DNA of 26,664 nt, from the NCBI GenBank assembly GCA_017984715.1, contig JAGNYY010000002.1:1-26664 (forward strand). Direction: 5' to 3'. Shown here piece after piece: positions 17,847 through 25,277 of this stretch (position 1 is the first letter of the stretch; the number at the start of each line of letters is the position of its first letter). The position numbers and the translations under genes were made by a program. Origin of the DNA: Rhodoluna sp. GTDB taxonomy: Bacteria; Actinomycetota; Actinomycetes; Actinomycetales; Microbacteriaceae. The notes beneath the pieces are model-generated. The model saw only the letters and a program-made list of their open reading frames with translations, was not told where the DNA came from and searched no databases.

Positions 17847-18134
17847 ATGGATGATTTTGGACGCGAAGGAATCGGTGGTCAAACCGCCGGTTCGACGCTG
17901 CTCGAGGAGCAGGTTCAAAATGTCGACCCAGGTGACCACGAGCGAAACTCGCACTACGTGCGAAAAGAAAAGATTGTCGAATCTGCAGTTCTTGGCACTC
18001 CGGTAATTGCCCTTTGCGGCAAGGTTTGGGTGCCGGGTCGCGACCCAGAGAAGTTTCCGATCTGCCCAACCTGTAAAGACATTTACGACGGTCTTCGGCC
18101 GGAAGACCCAAAGAGCTCCAACCCAGAGAAATAG
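17847..18134 (+). CDS. DUF3039 family protein
   Basis: This small 95-residue protein belongs to the actinobacterial DUF3039 family. Its core runs HYVRKEKIVESAVLGTPVIA, then CGKVWVPGRDPEKFPICPTC. The single Cys in CGK plus the CPTC pair, with a His upstream (ERNSHYV), look like a small zinc-binding site. The ends are charged and probably disordered. The ATG at 17847 follows AAGGAG (17834-17839). A longer reading from 17814 would overlap htrA and lacks such a site. It lies in the htrA-DUF3039-murI-rph-rdgB series, and genes of this family are often near murI or rph. The function is unknown; a nucleic-acid or translation-linked role is only a guess. Confidence 0.88.
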   Translation: MDDFGREGIGGQTAGSTLLEEQVQNVDPGDHERNSHYVRKEKIVESAVLGTPVIALCGKVWVPGRDPEKFPICPTCKDIYDGLRPEDPKSSNPEK

Positions 18135-18142
18135 CCCAAAGG

Positions 18143-18148
18143 TAGACT
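18143..18148 (+). promoter_or_regulatory. putative -10 box for murI
   Basis: TAGACT lies 7 nt before the GTG start at 18156. It suggests an internal promoter giving a leaderless murI mRNA in addition to read-through from htrA/DUF3039. Confidence 0.45.
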
Positions 18149-18155
18149 CATCCTT

Positions 18156-18959
18156 GTGAATGATGCACCTATCGGTATTTTTGACTCGGGAGTTGGCGGG
18201 CTAACCGTAGCTCGGGCAATCATCGACCAGCTGCCGAACGAATCGATAATCTATGTTGGCGATACGGCCAACACGCCATATGGTCCGAAGAGCATTCCTG
18301 AGGTTCGCGAACTGGCCCTCAAAGTCATGGACATTCTGGTCGACGAAGGCGTAAAACTCTTAGTCATTGCCTGTAATTCCGCCTCGGCAGCGGTTTTGAG
18401 AGATGCCCGTGAGCGTTACACAGTGGGCCGCGGAATCCCCGTGGTTGAGGTTATTCAGCCGGCAGTTCGTCGCGCCGTGGCCTCCACTCGAAATCGGAAA
18501 GTCGGAGTCATCGGCACGAATGCAACCGTGACCTCGAAAGCCTACGACGATGCTTTTGCCGCTGCGGTCGACCTAGAGATTTCGAGCGTTGCCTGCCCAA
18601 GTTTTGTCGATTTTGTCGAACGTGGAATCACTTCTGGCCCGGAACTTTTGGCTGCAGCCGAGAGCTACCTTGGGCCGTTGCGTGATTCTGGCGTCGACAC
18701 ATTAGTTTTGGGTTGCACCCACTACCCGCTTCTGACCGGTGCGATTTCCTATGTCATGGGCGAAGACGTGACTCTAGTCTCGAGTGCCGAAGAGACCGCC
18801 AAGGATGTCTACCGCACTCTGGTCGCTCACGATCTTCAGCGCACATCGACCACGCCGCCAACCCTTCGCTTTCAGGCAACCGGCGACGCGGCAGCATTCG
18901 GAAAACTTGCCCGACGCTTTCTAGGCCCAGAGGTTGCTCGCGTCGAGCACCTTGGCTAA
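18156..18959 (+). CDS. murI: glutamate racemase MurI
   Basis: MurI converts L-glutamate to D-glutamate for peptidoglycan. The 267-residue length is normal. The N-terminal [15 protein letters not shown] carries the catalytic-site Asp and Ser. The two catalytic cysteines are C73 (IACNSASAA) and C187 (LGCTHYPLL), and GDTANTPYG is also conserved. The GTG at 18156 is the first start; AAAGG at 18138-18142 is rather far for a ribosome binding site (13 nt), whereas TAGACT 7 nt upstream suggests leaderless initiation. rph follows after 26 nt. The murI-rph-rdgB order matches mycobacteria closely. Confidence 0.97.
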   Translation: MNDAPIGIFDSGVGGLTVARAIIDQLPNESIIYVGDTANTPYGPKSIPEVRELALKVMDILVDEGVKLLVIACNSASAAVLRDARERYTVGRGIPVVEVIQPAVRRAVASTRNRKVGVIGTNATVTSKAYDDAFAAAVDLEISSVACPSFVDFVERGITSGPELLAAAESYLGPLRDSGVDTLVLGCTHYPLLTGAISYVMGEDVTLVSSAEETAKDVYRTLVAHDLQRTSTTPPTLRFQATGDAAAFGKLARRFLGPEVARVEHLG

Positions 18960-18985
18960 CCCGTTTTTTATCAAGTAGGAGAATC

Positions 18986-19723
18986 ATGACCCTTCGTGCC
19001 GATGGCAGAACCGCAGACCAGCTTCGCACTGTGACCGTTGAACGCGGCTGGAGCGAGCACGCCGAGGGTTCGGCGCTGATCTCCTTTGGCGGCACCAAGG
19101 TGTTGTGCACCGCTTCTTTCACCAACGGGGTTCCGCGCTGGAAGGTAGGCAAAGGTGAGGGTTGGGTTACCGCCGAATACGCCATGCTGCCTCGTGCGAC
19201 TCACACCCGAAACGATCGTGAAGCCGTTAAGGGAAAAATTGGTGGTCGAACCCACGAGATTTCGCGCCTGATTGGCCGCAGTTTGCGCGCTGTTGTCGAT
19301 GTGCGCGAGCTTGGTGAGAACACTATCGTCATCGACTGCGACGTGCTTCAGGCCGACGGTGGAACGCGCACGGCAGCAATTACCGGCGCATTCATCGCCC
19401 TCGCCGACGCCATCGAGTGGGGCAAGAAGAACAAGTTCATCGCTCAGAAGTCGAAGCCGCTTAGCGACAGCGTGGCTGCTATTTCAGTGGGCATTATCGA
19501 CGGTGTTCCATTCCTCGACCTGGCTTACAGCGAAGACGTTCGCGCAGAAACCGACATGAACGTGGTTGTTACCGGCAGCGGAAAATTCGTGGAGGTTCAG
19601 GGCACCGCCGAAGGTGTGCCATTTGACCGCGATGAGCTCAACGCATTGCTAGACATCGCTCTCAAGGGCACATCCGAGTTGACGCAGATTCAGAAGGCGA
19701 TTCTCGCCGAGGCTGCCAACTGA
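18986..19723 (+). CDS. rph: ribonuclease PH
   Basis: RNase PH trims tRNA 3' ends phosphorolytically, which matters here because the two tRNAs in this window do not encode CCA. The 245-residue protein begins with the diagnostic [12 protein letters not shown] and shows [50 protein letters not shown] and the C-terminal [15 protein letters not shown]. The phosphate-binding residues (GGTRT region) are present. The ATG at 18986 has TAGGAG (18976-18981) upstream. A much longer in-frame reading from 18713 overlaps murI and is rejected. The stop overlaps the rdgB start by one base (TGATG), indicating coupling. Confidence 0.97.
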   Translation: MTLRADGRTADQLRTVTVERGWSEHAEGSALISFGGTKVLCTASFTNGVPRWKVGKGEGWVTAEYAMLPRATHTRNDREAVKGKIGGRTHEISRLIGRSLRAVVDVRELGENTIVIDCDVLQADGGTRTAAITGAFIALADAIEWGKKNKFIAQKSKPLSDSVAAISVGIIDGVPFLDLAYSEDVRAETDMNVVVTGSGKFVEVQGTAEGVPFDRDELNALLDIALKGTSELTQIQKAILAEAAN

Positions 19724-20304
19724 TGCAGATCGTGCTGGCTACGCACAATTCGCACAAAGTCACCGAACTAGGTGCCATCCTGGGCGCTGCGGTTCCTGGC
19801 CTCGAGTTAATTGGATACGACGGCCCAGAACCGATTGAAGACGGAGCCAGTTACCTCGAAAACGCAATAATCAAGGCACGTGCTGCCTTTGAGCACACTG
19901 GCATGACTTCGATGGCCGATGATTCTGGAATCGCTGTCGAAATCCTCGGTGGTTCACCTGGAATCTTCAGTGCCCGCTGGGCCGGTGGCCGTGACAACGT
20001 CGCCAACCGACAGCTGCTGCTAGCCCAACTCGCGGACGTTACCGAAGCGAATCGATCGGCTGCCTTTGTTTGCACCATCGCACTTGTCGGACCGGATGGC
20101 GAAGCTAGCTTCACGGGAATCTGGCCAGGTCGTGTAGCAACCGAAGAGCACGGTGAACATGGTTTTGGGTATGACCCGGTTTTCATCCCAGAGGGTTTTG
20201 AAGTCACAGCCGCCGAGCTAGAGCCTGAGGTCAAGAATTCGATGAGTCACCGAGCGCTTGCGCTCGAGCAGTTGGCGAGCTACCTAAACCAAATCTCCGA
20301 ATAG
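19723..20304 (+). CDS. rdgB: RdgB/HAM1 family dITP/XTP pyrophosphatase
   Basis: The enzyme hydrolyses non-canonical purine nucleoside triphosphates (ITP, dITP, XTP) to monophosphates. The 193 residues match the family. Motifs are VLATHNSHKVTEL at the N-terminus, ADDSGIAVE with the catalytic Asp pair, GIFSARWAG, HGFGYDPVFIPEG and the C-terminal KNSMSHRALAL. The ATG overlaps the rph stop by one base. It ends 9 nt before the stop codon of the convergent dedA-like gene, and no clear terminator is visible between them. Confidence 0.96.
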   Translation: MQIVLATHNSHKVTELGAILGAAVPGLELIGYDGPEPIEDGASYLENAIIKARAAFEHTGMTSMADDSGIAVEILGGSPGIFSARWAGGRDNVANRQLLLAQLADVTEANRSAAFVCTIALVGPDGEASFTGIWPGRVATEEHGEHGFGYDPVFIPEGFEVTAAELEPEVKNSMSHRALALEQLASYLNQISE

Positions 20305-20313
20305 TTCGATCAA

Positions 20314-20982
20314 TTACTGGTCGAGCAGTTGCTCGCGCTGGTGGTCGCGACGGGCTTTGACTACTTCGATGACAATCGGAATGGTCGAGATAATCACGAA
20401 GCCGATGGTGAAGTACTCAACGTGTTCGGCAACAAACGGAATCTTGCCAAGGAAGAAACCGAGCAAGGTAACACCGGTTCCCCAACCGATTACGCCAATG
20501 AAGTTGTAGCGCAGGAACTTGCGATAAGGCATCTCGCCAACGCCGGCTGCAACCGGAACAAACGTGCGCATTACCGGAACAAAGTGAGCCAGGATGATCG
20601 CGCGCGCTCCGTAGCGCTCAAAGAACGAGTTAGTTCGCGACACGTTTTCGTGGCTGAAAAGTTTTGATTCGGGCTTGTTGAAGATTGCCGGTCCGACTCG
20701 ACGCCCGATCCAATAACCGGTTTGGTCACCAAGCCAAGCAGAGGATGAAATCAAGACGCAGGCTAGCCAAATTGGCACCGCGAAACTTGAGTCGCCCCAA
20801 GGAATCTGGATGGCGCCAGAGGCAACCATCAGGCCGGTGACGAACAGAAGCGAGTCGCCGGGCAGGAAGAAACCAACCAACAACCCGGTCTCGATGAAAA
20901 CGATCAGCATCACCCCGATCATTGCAAATGCGCCGAACGATGTGATGAGTGTTTCTGGCTTTAGCCAATCCATTCCAAACAT
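20314..20982 (-). CDS. DedA family (SNARE-associated) membrane protein
   Basis: The 222-residue polytopic protein has hydrophobic stretches near residues 13-40, 45-62, 70-90, 135-160 and 170-200. Family signatures are GFFLPGDSLLFVTGLMVASG, DQTGYWIGRRVG and HFVPVMRTFVPVAAGVGEMP with the conserved arginine. DedA proteins act in membrane lipid and proton-gradient homeostasis; several are undecaprenyl-phosphate or phospholipid flippases, but the substrate of this one cannot be told. ATG 20982 is 1 nt from the discriminator base of tRNA-Arg on the same strand, so there is no space for a leader. ATG 20973 (MDWLKPETL) is an alternative start. It is convergent with rdgB. Confidence 0.94.
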   Translation of the reverse strand: MFGMDWLKPETLITSFGAFAMIGVMLIVFIETGLLVGFFLPGDSLLFVTGLMVASGAIQIPWGDSSFAVPIWLACVLISSSAWLGDQTGYWIGRRVGPAIFNKPESKLFSHENVSRTNSFFERYGARAIILAHFVPVMRTFVPVAAGVGEMPYRKFLRYNFIGVIGWGTGVTLLGFFLGKIPFVAEHVEYFTIGFVIISTIPIVIEVVKARRDHQREQLLDQ

Positions 20983-20983
20983 G

Positions 20984-21056
20984 TGCCCCTAACAGGATTC
21001 GAACCTGCGCACATGCCTTCGGAGGGCAATGCTCTAATCCCCTGAGCTATAGGGGC
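20984..21056 (-). tRNA. tRNA-Arg (CCG)
   Basis: Read on the minus strand, a 73-nt cloverleaf has a 7-bp acceptor stem (GCCCCTA with TAGGGGC), D arm GCTC...GAGC, loop CTCCGAA giving anticodon CCG, and T arm GCAGG-TTCGAAT-CCTGT with one G-U pair. The first anticodon-stem pair is T-T, with four good pairs below. The discriminator is A. CCA is not encoded: after the discriminator comes a C and then the ATG of the dedA-like gene. It decodes CGG arginine codons. Confidence 0.95.
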
Positions 21057-21069
21057 TTAGGTTGCCTTA

Positions 21070-21075
21070 AGCCTA
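21070..21075 (-). promoter_or_regulatory. putative -10 box of tRNA-Arg
   Basis: On the minus strand TAGGCT lies 13 nt before the tRNA 5' base, predicting a leader of about 6 nt. It would also be the main promoter for the adjoining dedA-like gene. No clear -35 is seen. Confidence 0.4.
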
Positions 21076-21087
21076 ACAGCGCGCGGT

Positions 21088-21093
21088 TATCAT
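21088..21093 (+). promoter_or_regulatory. putative -10 box for the GH-J family gene
   Basis: TATCAT fits the -10 consensus and predicts a start near 21100, about 25 nt before the ATG. It lies back-to-back with the tRNA-Arg promoter. The -35 is not convincing. Confidence 0.35.
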
Positions 21094-21124
21094 TGTGGCT
21101 TGGCATATTGCTTGGAGGGCACTG

Positions 21125-22075
21125 ATGGCACTGAAACTACCTGGTCAATGGGTTTGGGATTCCTGGTTCGTTTTTGACGGCGAGAATCACCACGCTTTCT
21201 ACCTTCAGGCGAGTCGTGCATTGGGAGACCCGGAGCGCAGACACCGCAACACTTCGGTAGGGCACGCGATCAGCAAGGACCTAAAGAATTGGACAGTGGT
21301 AGCCGATGCCATCGCTCCGAGCGATTCGCCTGCGCCAGATAGCTGGACCACTTGGACCGGCTCGATTGTTCGCCAGCCCGACGGTATTTGGCGCATGTTT
21401 TACACCGGCACTAGCCGCGAGGATGCCGGCCAGCGTCAGACAGTTTGCGCGGCCACCTCGCCTGACCTAATCACCTGGGCCAAGGTCGAGAATCTCCCGG
21501 TTGTTGCCGCCGACCCGCGCTGGTATGGCACGCTCCAGGAGGGCTTCGAGTATGAAGCCTTCCGCGACCCATGGGTATTTAAAATGGCGGGGGAGACCGG
21601 TTGGACAATGCTGGTGACTTCAGAGTTGAAGGAATCGACCAAGCCACGTCAACGAGCCGCAATGGCCATGGCGAAATCAGACGACCTAGTCAACTGGAAG
21701 TTGCTGCCGGCAACCTCGCAGCCTGACCAGGGCTTCTCTGAGACCGAAGTGTTCCAGTATGAAGTTGTCGACGGCGTGCCAATCCTGTTGTTCTGCACCG
21801 CCGGCCCGAACATCTCCGAGGAGCGCCGGGCTGAGGGTGAACTCGGTGGGCTTTATAGCCTGCCCGTTCGTGAAGACCTCGAGGACATCAACTTCGAACA
21901 CGCGACTCTGTTCCCTCGCGAAAATCTTTATGCTTCGCGTCTGATTCAAGATGTTGATGGCGGCTGGAACCTCATCGCGTTCATAAACTACGTGGACGGC
22001 AAGTTTGTCGGCGAACTTTGTGACCCGATTCCCGTTACCGCTGACCCGATTTTGGGCCTAGTGCCAAAGGCTTAA
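21125..22075 (+). CDS. putative GH32/GH68-type glycoside hydrolase (clan GH-J), cytoplasmic
   Basis: The 316-residue protein has the look of a five-bladed β-propeller glycosidase acting on fructosides or a related sugar. Candidate catalytic residues follow the clan GH-J pattern. D12 in WVWDSWF would be the nucleophile, D148 in EAFRDPWVF the RDP transition-state stabiliser, and E208 in FSETEVFQ the acid/base. Repeated blade motifs are visible (WTTWTGSIVRQPDGIWRMFY; KSDDLVNWKLL). There is no signal peptide and no C-terminal β-sandwich domain as in classical GH32. GGAGGG (21114-21119) fixes the ATG at 21125 rather than an upstream in-frame start at 21095. The substrate is not predictable, and no sugar transporter or regulator lies nearby. 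Confidence 0.75.
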   Translation: MALKLPGQWVWDSWFVFDGENHHAFYLQASRALGDPERRHRNTSVGHAISKDLKNWTVVADAIAPSDSPAPDSWTTWTGSIVRQPDGIWRMFYTGTSREDAGQRQTVCAATSPDLITWAKVENLPVVAADPRWYGTLQEGFEYEAFRDPWVFKMAGETGWTMLVTSELKESTKPRQRAAMAMAKSDDLVNWKLLPATSQPDQGFSETEVFQYEVVDGVPILLFCTAGPNISEERRAEGELGGLYSLPVREDLEDINFEHATLFPRENLYASRLIQDVDGGWNLIAFINYVDGKFVGELCDPIPVTADPILGLVPKA

Positions 22076-22100
22076 ACAGGCGTTATCTAGCCATTTTCGG

Positions 22101-22179
22101 TATGATTTAGGGGTACCCATCCGAGTTTGGCTCAGTCGAACCGCAACGGGAACCTTCATCTCTTCGGTTAGGCAATATC
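22101..22179 (+). promoter_or_regulatory. putative promoter and leader of the argS-lysA-hom-thrC operon
   Basis: TATGAT (22101-22106) is the best -10 hexamer in the window and would start transcription near 22112, inside the palindrome GGGTACCC (22111-22118). The remaining ~65-nt leader holds AACCG (22139-22143) and CGGTT (22165-22169), which could pair and would partly cover the TTAGG (22168-22172) in front of the TTG start. No T-box sequence or known riboswitch core was recognised. Confidence 0.45.
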
Positions 22180-23838
22180 TTGACTCCAGCAGACCTTTCT
22201 GCCGCGATTGTTCGCATCCTCGCAGCTCTTCAGGCGAGTGGTCGACTCAGCGTTGCCGAACTGCCTTCCGAAGTCGTTATTGAACGACCAAAAAACCGCG
22301 ATCACGGCGACTGGGCAACCAATGCTGCCATGCAGTTGGCCGGCAAATTCGGCATGAACCCTCGCGCCTTTGCCGAACTCTTGGCTCCCGAGCTAGAAGC
22401 GCTCGACGGCGTCGCAAAGGTAGACATCGCTGGCCCCGGCTTCATCAACATCACGTTCAGTGCTGCCGCTGCCGGTGAGGCCGCGAAGACGATTGTCGAA
22501 GCGGGAGCCGCGTTTGGTCGCGGAACCGACATGGCCGGCATCAAATTGAACCTCGAGTTCGTCTCGGCGAACCCAACCGGCCCGATCCACCTTGGTGGCA
22601 CCCGTTGGGCAGCTGTCGGCGACTCGCTGGCACGTGTGCTGCAGGCTCAGGGCGCTGATGTAACGCGCGAGTATTACTTCAACGACCACGGTGCCCAGAT
22701 TGACCGTTTTGCTCGCTCGCTGATGGCCTCGGCCAAGGGTGAAGAGACTCCTGAAGACGGATACGCCGGTGCTTACATCGACGAGATCGCGAAGCGCATC
22801 CTCGATGAAACCGCGGTCGATGTTTTAGCTTTGCCAGAGCCGGAGGCGCAGGAGACATTCCGCGCCGCAGGCGTTGAGCTTATGTTCCAAGAGATCCGCG
22901 AATCACTCCACGACTTCGGGGTCGACTTCGACGTTTACTTCCACGAGAACTCTCTCTACGAATCCAAGGCCGTAGACCGCGCCATTGCCCGACTTCGCGA
23001 ACTTGGTCACATCTTCGAAGCCGATGGTGCCGTTTGGTTGCGTTCGACTACATTCGGCGATGACCGCGATCGAGTGATCATCAAGAGTGATGGCGAAGCG
23101 GCCTATATCGCCGGCGACCTCGCTTACTACCTGGACAAGCGCTCGCGTGGCTTTGACCGCTGCATTTACATGCTCGGTGCCGACCACCACGGATACGTCC
23201 CGCGCATGATGGCGCTTTGTGCTGCCTACGGCGATGAGCCTGGAGTCAACCTCGAAATCATGATCGGTCAGTTGGTTTACCTGGTTCGCAATGGTGAGCC
23301 GGTTCGCATGTCGAAGCGCGCCGGAACCGTCGTGACCATGGAAGACCTAGTCAGTGCTGTTGGTGTCGATGCCGCCCGATATGCGTTGGCCCGTTCGCCA
23401 ATCAACTCAAACCTCGACATCGACCTTGAGCAGTTGGCCAAGAAGACCAACGACAACCCGGTCTTTTACGTCCAGTATGCGCACGCGCGTACCAAGCAGG
23501 TTGCGGTCAACGCGGCCACTTTGGGTGTCGACAACAGCGAGTTCAAGCCTGAGCTTTTGAGTCACCCATCCGAGTCAGAGTTGCTCGCCAAGCTGATCGA
23601 GCTGCCACGCGTGATGGCCTCGGCCGCCGAGCTGAAAGAGCCGCACCGCGTCGCTCGCTATCTAGAAGAAGTTGCCGGCGCCTATCACCGCTGGTATGAC
23701 AACTGTCGCGTGACCCCGATCTCGGGTGGCGAAGTCGAGTCGGTTCACCGCACTCGCCTTTGGCTAAATGAGGCCGCCGGTGTGGTCTTGCGAAATGGTC
23801 TTGATCTGCTTGGCGTCAGCGCGCCAGAGAGAATGTAG
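22180..23838 (+). CDS. argS: arginyl-tRNA synthetase
   Basis: This class I synthetase charges tRNA-Arg. The 552-residue protein has an N-terminal Add-1 domain ([20 protein letters not shown]), the HIGH-type motif as [20 protein letters not shown], a catalytic core with [19 protein letters not shown], the KMSKS equivalent [11 protein letters not shown], and a C-terminal DALR-type anticodon domain ([16 protein letters not shown] onward). The start is TTG 22180 with only a weak TTAGG upstream; no better in-frame start is seen. lysA follows after 8 nt. The argS-lysA pairing is a known actinobacterial operon. Confidence 0.97.
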   Translation: MTPADLSAAIVRILAALQASGRLSVAELPSEVVIERPKNRDHGDWATNAAMQLAGKFGMNPRAFAELLAPELEALDGVAKVDIAGPGFINITFSAAAAGEAAKTIVEAGAAFGRGTDMAGIKLNLEFVSANPTGPIHLGGTRWAAVGDSLARVLQAQGADVTREYYFNDHGAQIDRFARSLMASAKGEETPEDGYAGAYIDEIAKRILDETAVDVLALPEPEAQETFRAAGVELMFQEIRESLHDFGVDFDVYFHENSLYESKAVDRAIARLRELGHIFEADGAVWLRSTTFGDDRDRVIIKSDGEAAYIAGDLAYYLDKRSRGFDRCIYMLGADHHGYVPRMMALCAAYGDEPGVNLEIMIGQLVYLVRNGEPVRMSKRAGTVVTMEDLVSAVGVDAARYALARSPINSNLDIDLEQLAKKTNDNPVFYVQYAHARTKQVAVNAATLGVDNSEFKPELLSHPSESELLAKLIELPRVMASAAELKEPHRVARYLEEVAGAYHRWYDNCRVTPISGGEVESVHRTRLWLNEAAGVVLRNGLDLLGVSAPERM

Positions 23839-23846
23839 GGGAATTC

Positions 23847-25274
23847 TTGTCTAACCACCTAGCACCTGATTGGCTGCAGTATCCGAGCGATGTGAACGCT
23901 CTTGATGCGCGTGTTTGGCCGCGTCACGCTTCACGTCGAGAGACCGGCGAAGTTGAGATTGCCGGTGTTCCGGTCAACGAGCTTGCCACCCAGTTCGGCA
24001 CCCCGCTCTACGTGATTGACGAGGATGACTTCCGTGCTCGTGCGACGGCTGCTCGCAGCATCCTTGGTGATGCCGCCAAGCGCATCGGAACCGAGGCCAA
24101 GGTTTATTACGCGAGCAAGGCGTTCCTCAGCACCGAGATCGTCGGCTGGATCGACGAACTGGGTCTAAACATCGACGTAGCCAGCGGTGGCGAGTTGGCC
24201 GCCGCACTGGCCGGAGGCATCCCTGCAGCGCGAATTGGACTGCACGGAAACAACAAGTCCCTTCGCGAAATCGGCCGAGCGGTTAGCGCTGGTGTCGGTG
24301 CAATCGTTATCGATAGCGACCTAGAGATTGAGCGCATCGCAGCAACCGCTGGTGCTCAAGACACCATCCAAGGTGTTCGCCTGCGCATCAACACCGGTGT
24401 TCACGCCAACACTCACGACTTCCTGGCCACTGCTCGCGAAGACCAGAAGTTCGGCATTCCAATCTCTGATGCTCCTGCTCTGGTTGCCAAGATTCGTTCG
24501 CACTCGCACCTAAAGTTCCTGGGTTTTCACCAGCACGTTGGTTCGCAGATCTTCAGCGTTGACGGCTTCGTCGAGTCGACCAAACGCCTAATCGCACTTC
24601 ACGCTGATCAGCTCGCCGGGGGAGACATCCCTGAGCTAAACCTCGGTGGAGGGTTCGGCGTCAACTACAAGCCTGCCGACAAAGCACCTGACCTGCGCTA
24701 CTTTGCCGATGCAATCACCGCAGTTGTTGCCGAGCAGTGCGCTGCCCTCGGCATCAAGGTTCCAAAGCTTGCCTTCGAGCCGGGTCGCTTCATCGCGGGC
24801 CCAGCCGGAATCACTCTTTACAACGTTGGCACAATCAAGGATGTTCGTGTCACCGACGGTGCAACCCCTGCAGTGCGCAAGTATGTCTCGGTAGATGGCG
24901 GCATGAGTGATAACGCTCGCCCATCGCTATACGAAGCCGAATATCACGTGACTCTAGCCTCGCGAAGCACCACTGCCAAGCCGGCTCTGGTTCGCGTGGT
25001 TGGCAAGCACTGCGAGAGCGGTGACATTGTGGTTCGTCACGACTACCTACCTGAAGACGTTCAACCGAATGACTTGCTAGCCGTTGCCGTGACCGGCGCC
25101 TACTGTTACTCGCTTTCGAGCAACTACAATTTTCTGACCAAGCCAGCAGTGGTTGCGGTCAGAAGCGGAGAGGCGCGTCTCATCATCCGTGGTGAGTCTG
25201 AAGCCGATCTTTTCACCAGAGACATCCGTTATCAGGCCATCAAGGCTGACGCATCAAAGAATGAGAAGAGCTAA
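23847..25274 (+). CDS. lysA: diaminopimelate decarboxylase
   Basis: LysA decarboxylates meso-diaminopimelate to L-lysine with PLP, the last step of lysine synthesis. The 475-residue protein shows the PLP lysine K91 in VYYASKAFLS, the barrel motif GFHQHVGSQIF, the Gly-rich phosphate loop LNLGGGFGVNY, the EPGRFIAGPAG segment, the active-site Cys region CESGD and the C-terminal GAYCYSLSSNYN. The N-terminal extension of ~45 residues is usual in actinobacterial LysA. The start is TTG 23847, supported by AGGGG (23837-23841), which overlaps the argS stop. hom follows after 3 nt. Confidence 0.97.
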   Translation: MSNHLAPDWLQYPSDVNALDARVWPRHASRRETGEVEIAGVPVNELATQFGTPLYVIDEDDFRARATAARSILGDAAKRIGTEAKVYYASKAFLSTEIVGWIDELGLNIDVASGGELAAALAGGIPAARIGLHGNNKSLREIGRAVSAGVGAIVIDSDLEIERIAATAGAQDTIQGVRLRINTGVHANTHDFLATAREDQKFGIPISDAPALVAKIRSHSHLKFLGFHQHVGSQIFSVDGFVESTKRLIALHADQLAGGDIPELNLGGGFGVNYKPADKAPDLRYFADAITAVVAEQCAALGIKVPKLAFEPGRFIAGPAGITLYNVGTIKDVRVTDGATPAVRKYVSVDGGMSDNARPSLYEAEYHVTLASRSTTAKPALVRVVGKHCESGDIVVRHDYLPEDVQPNDLLAVAVTGAYCYSLSSNYNFLTKPAVVAVRSGEARLIIRGESEADLFTRDIRYQAIKADASKNEKS

Positions 25275-25277
25275 ACC

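Noticed and set aside
18713..18985. A 91-codon N-terminal extension of RNase PH
   Set aside because: It runs through the murI 3' end in another frame, while ATG 18986 has a good Shine-Dalgarno and the standard RNase PH N-terminus.
22101..22179. A T-box riboswitch controlling argS
   Set aside because: The leader is too short and has no recognisable T-box sequence or specifier stem.
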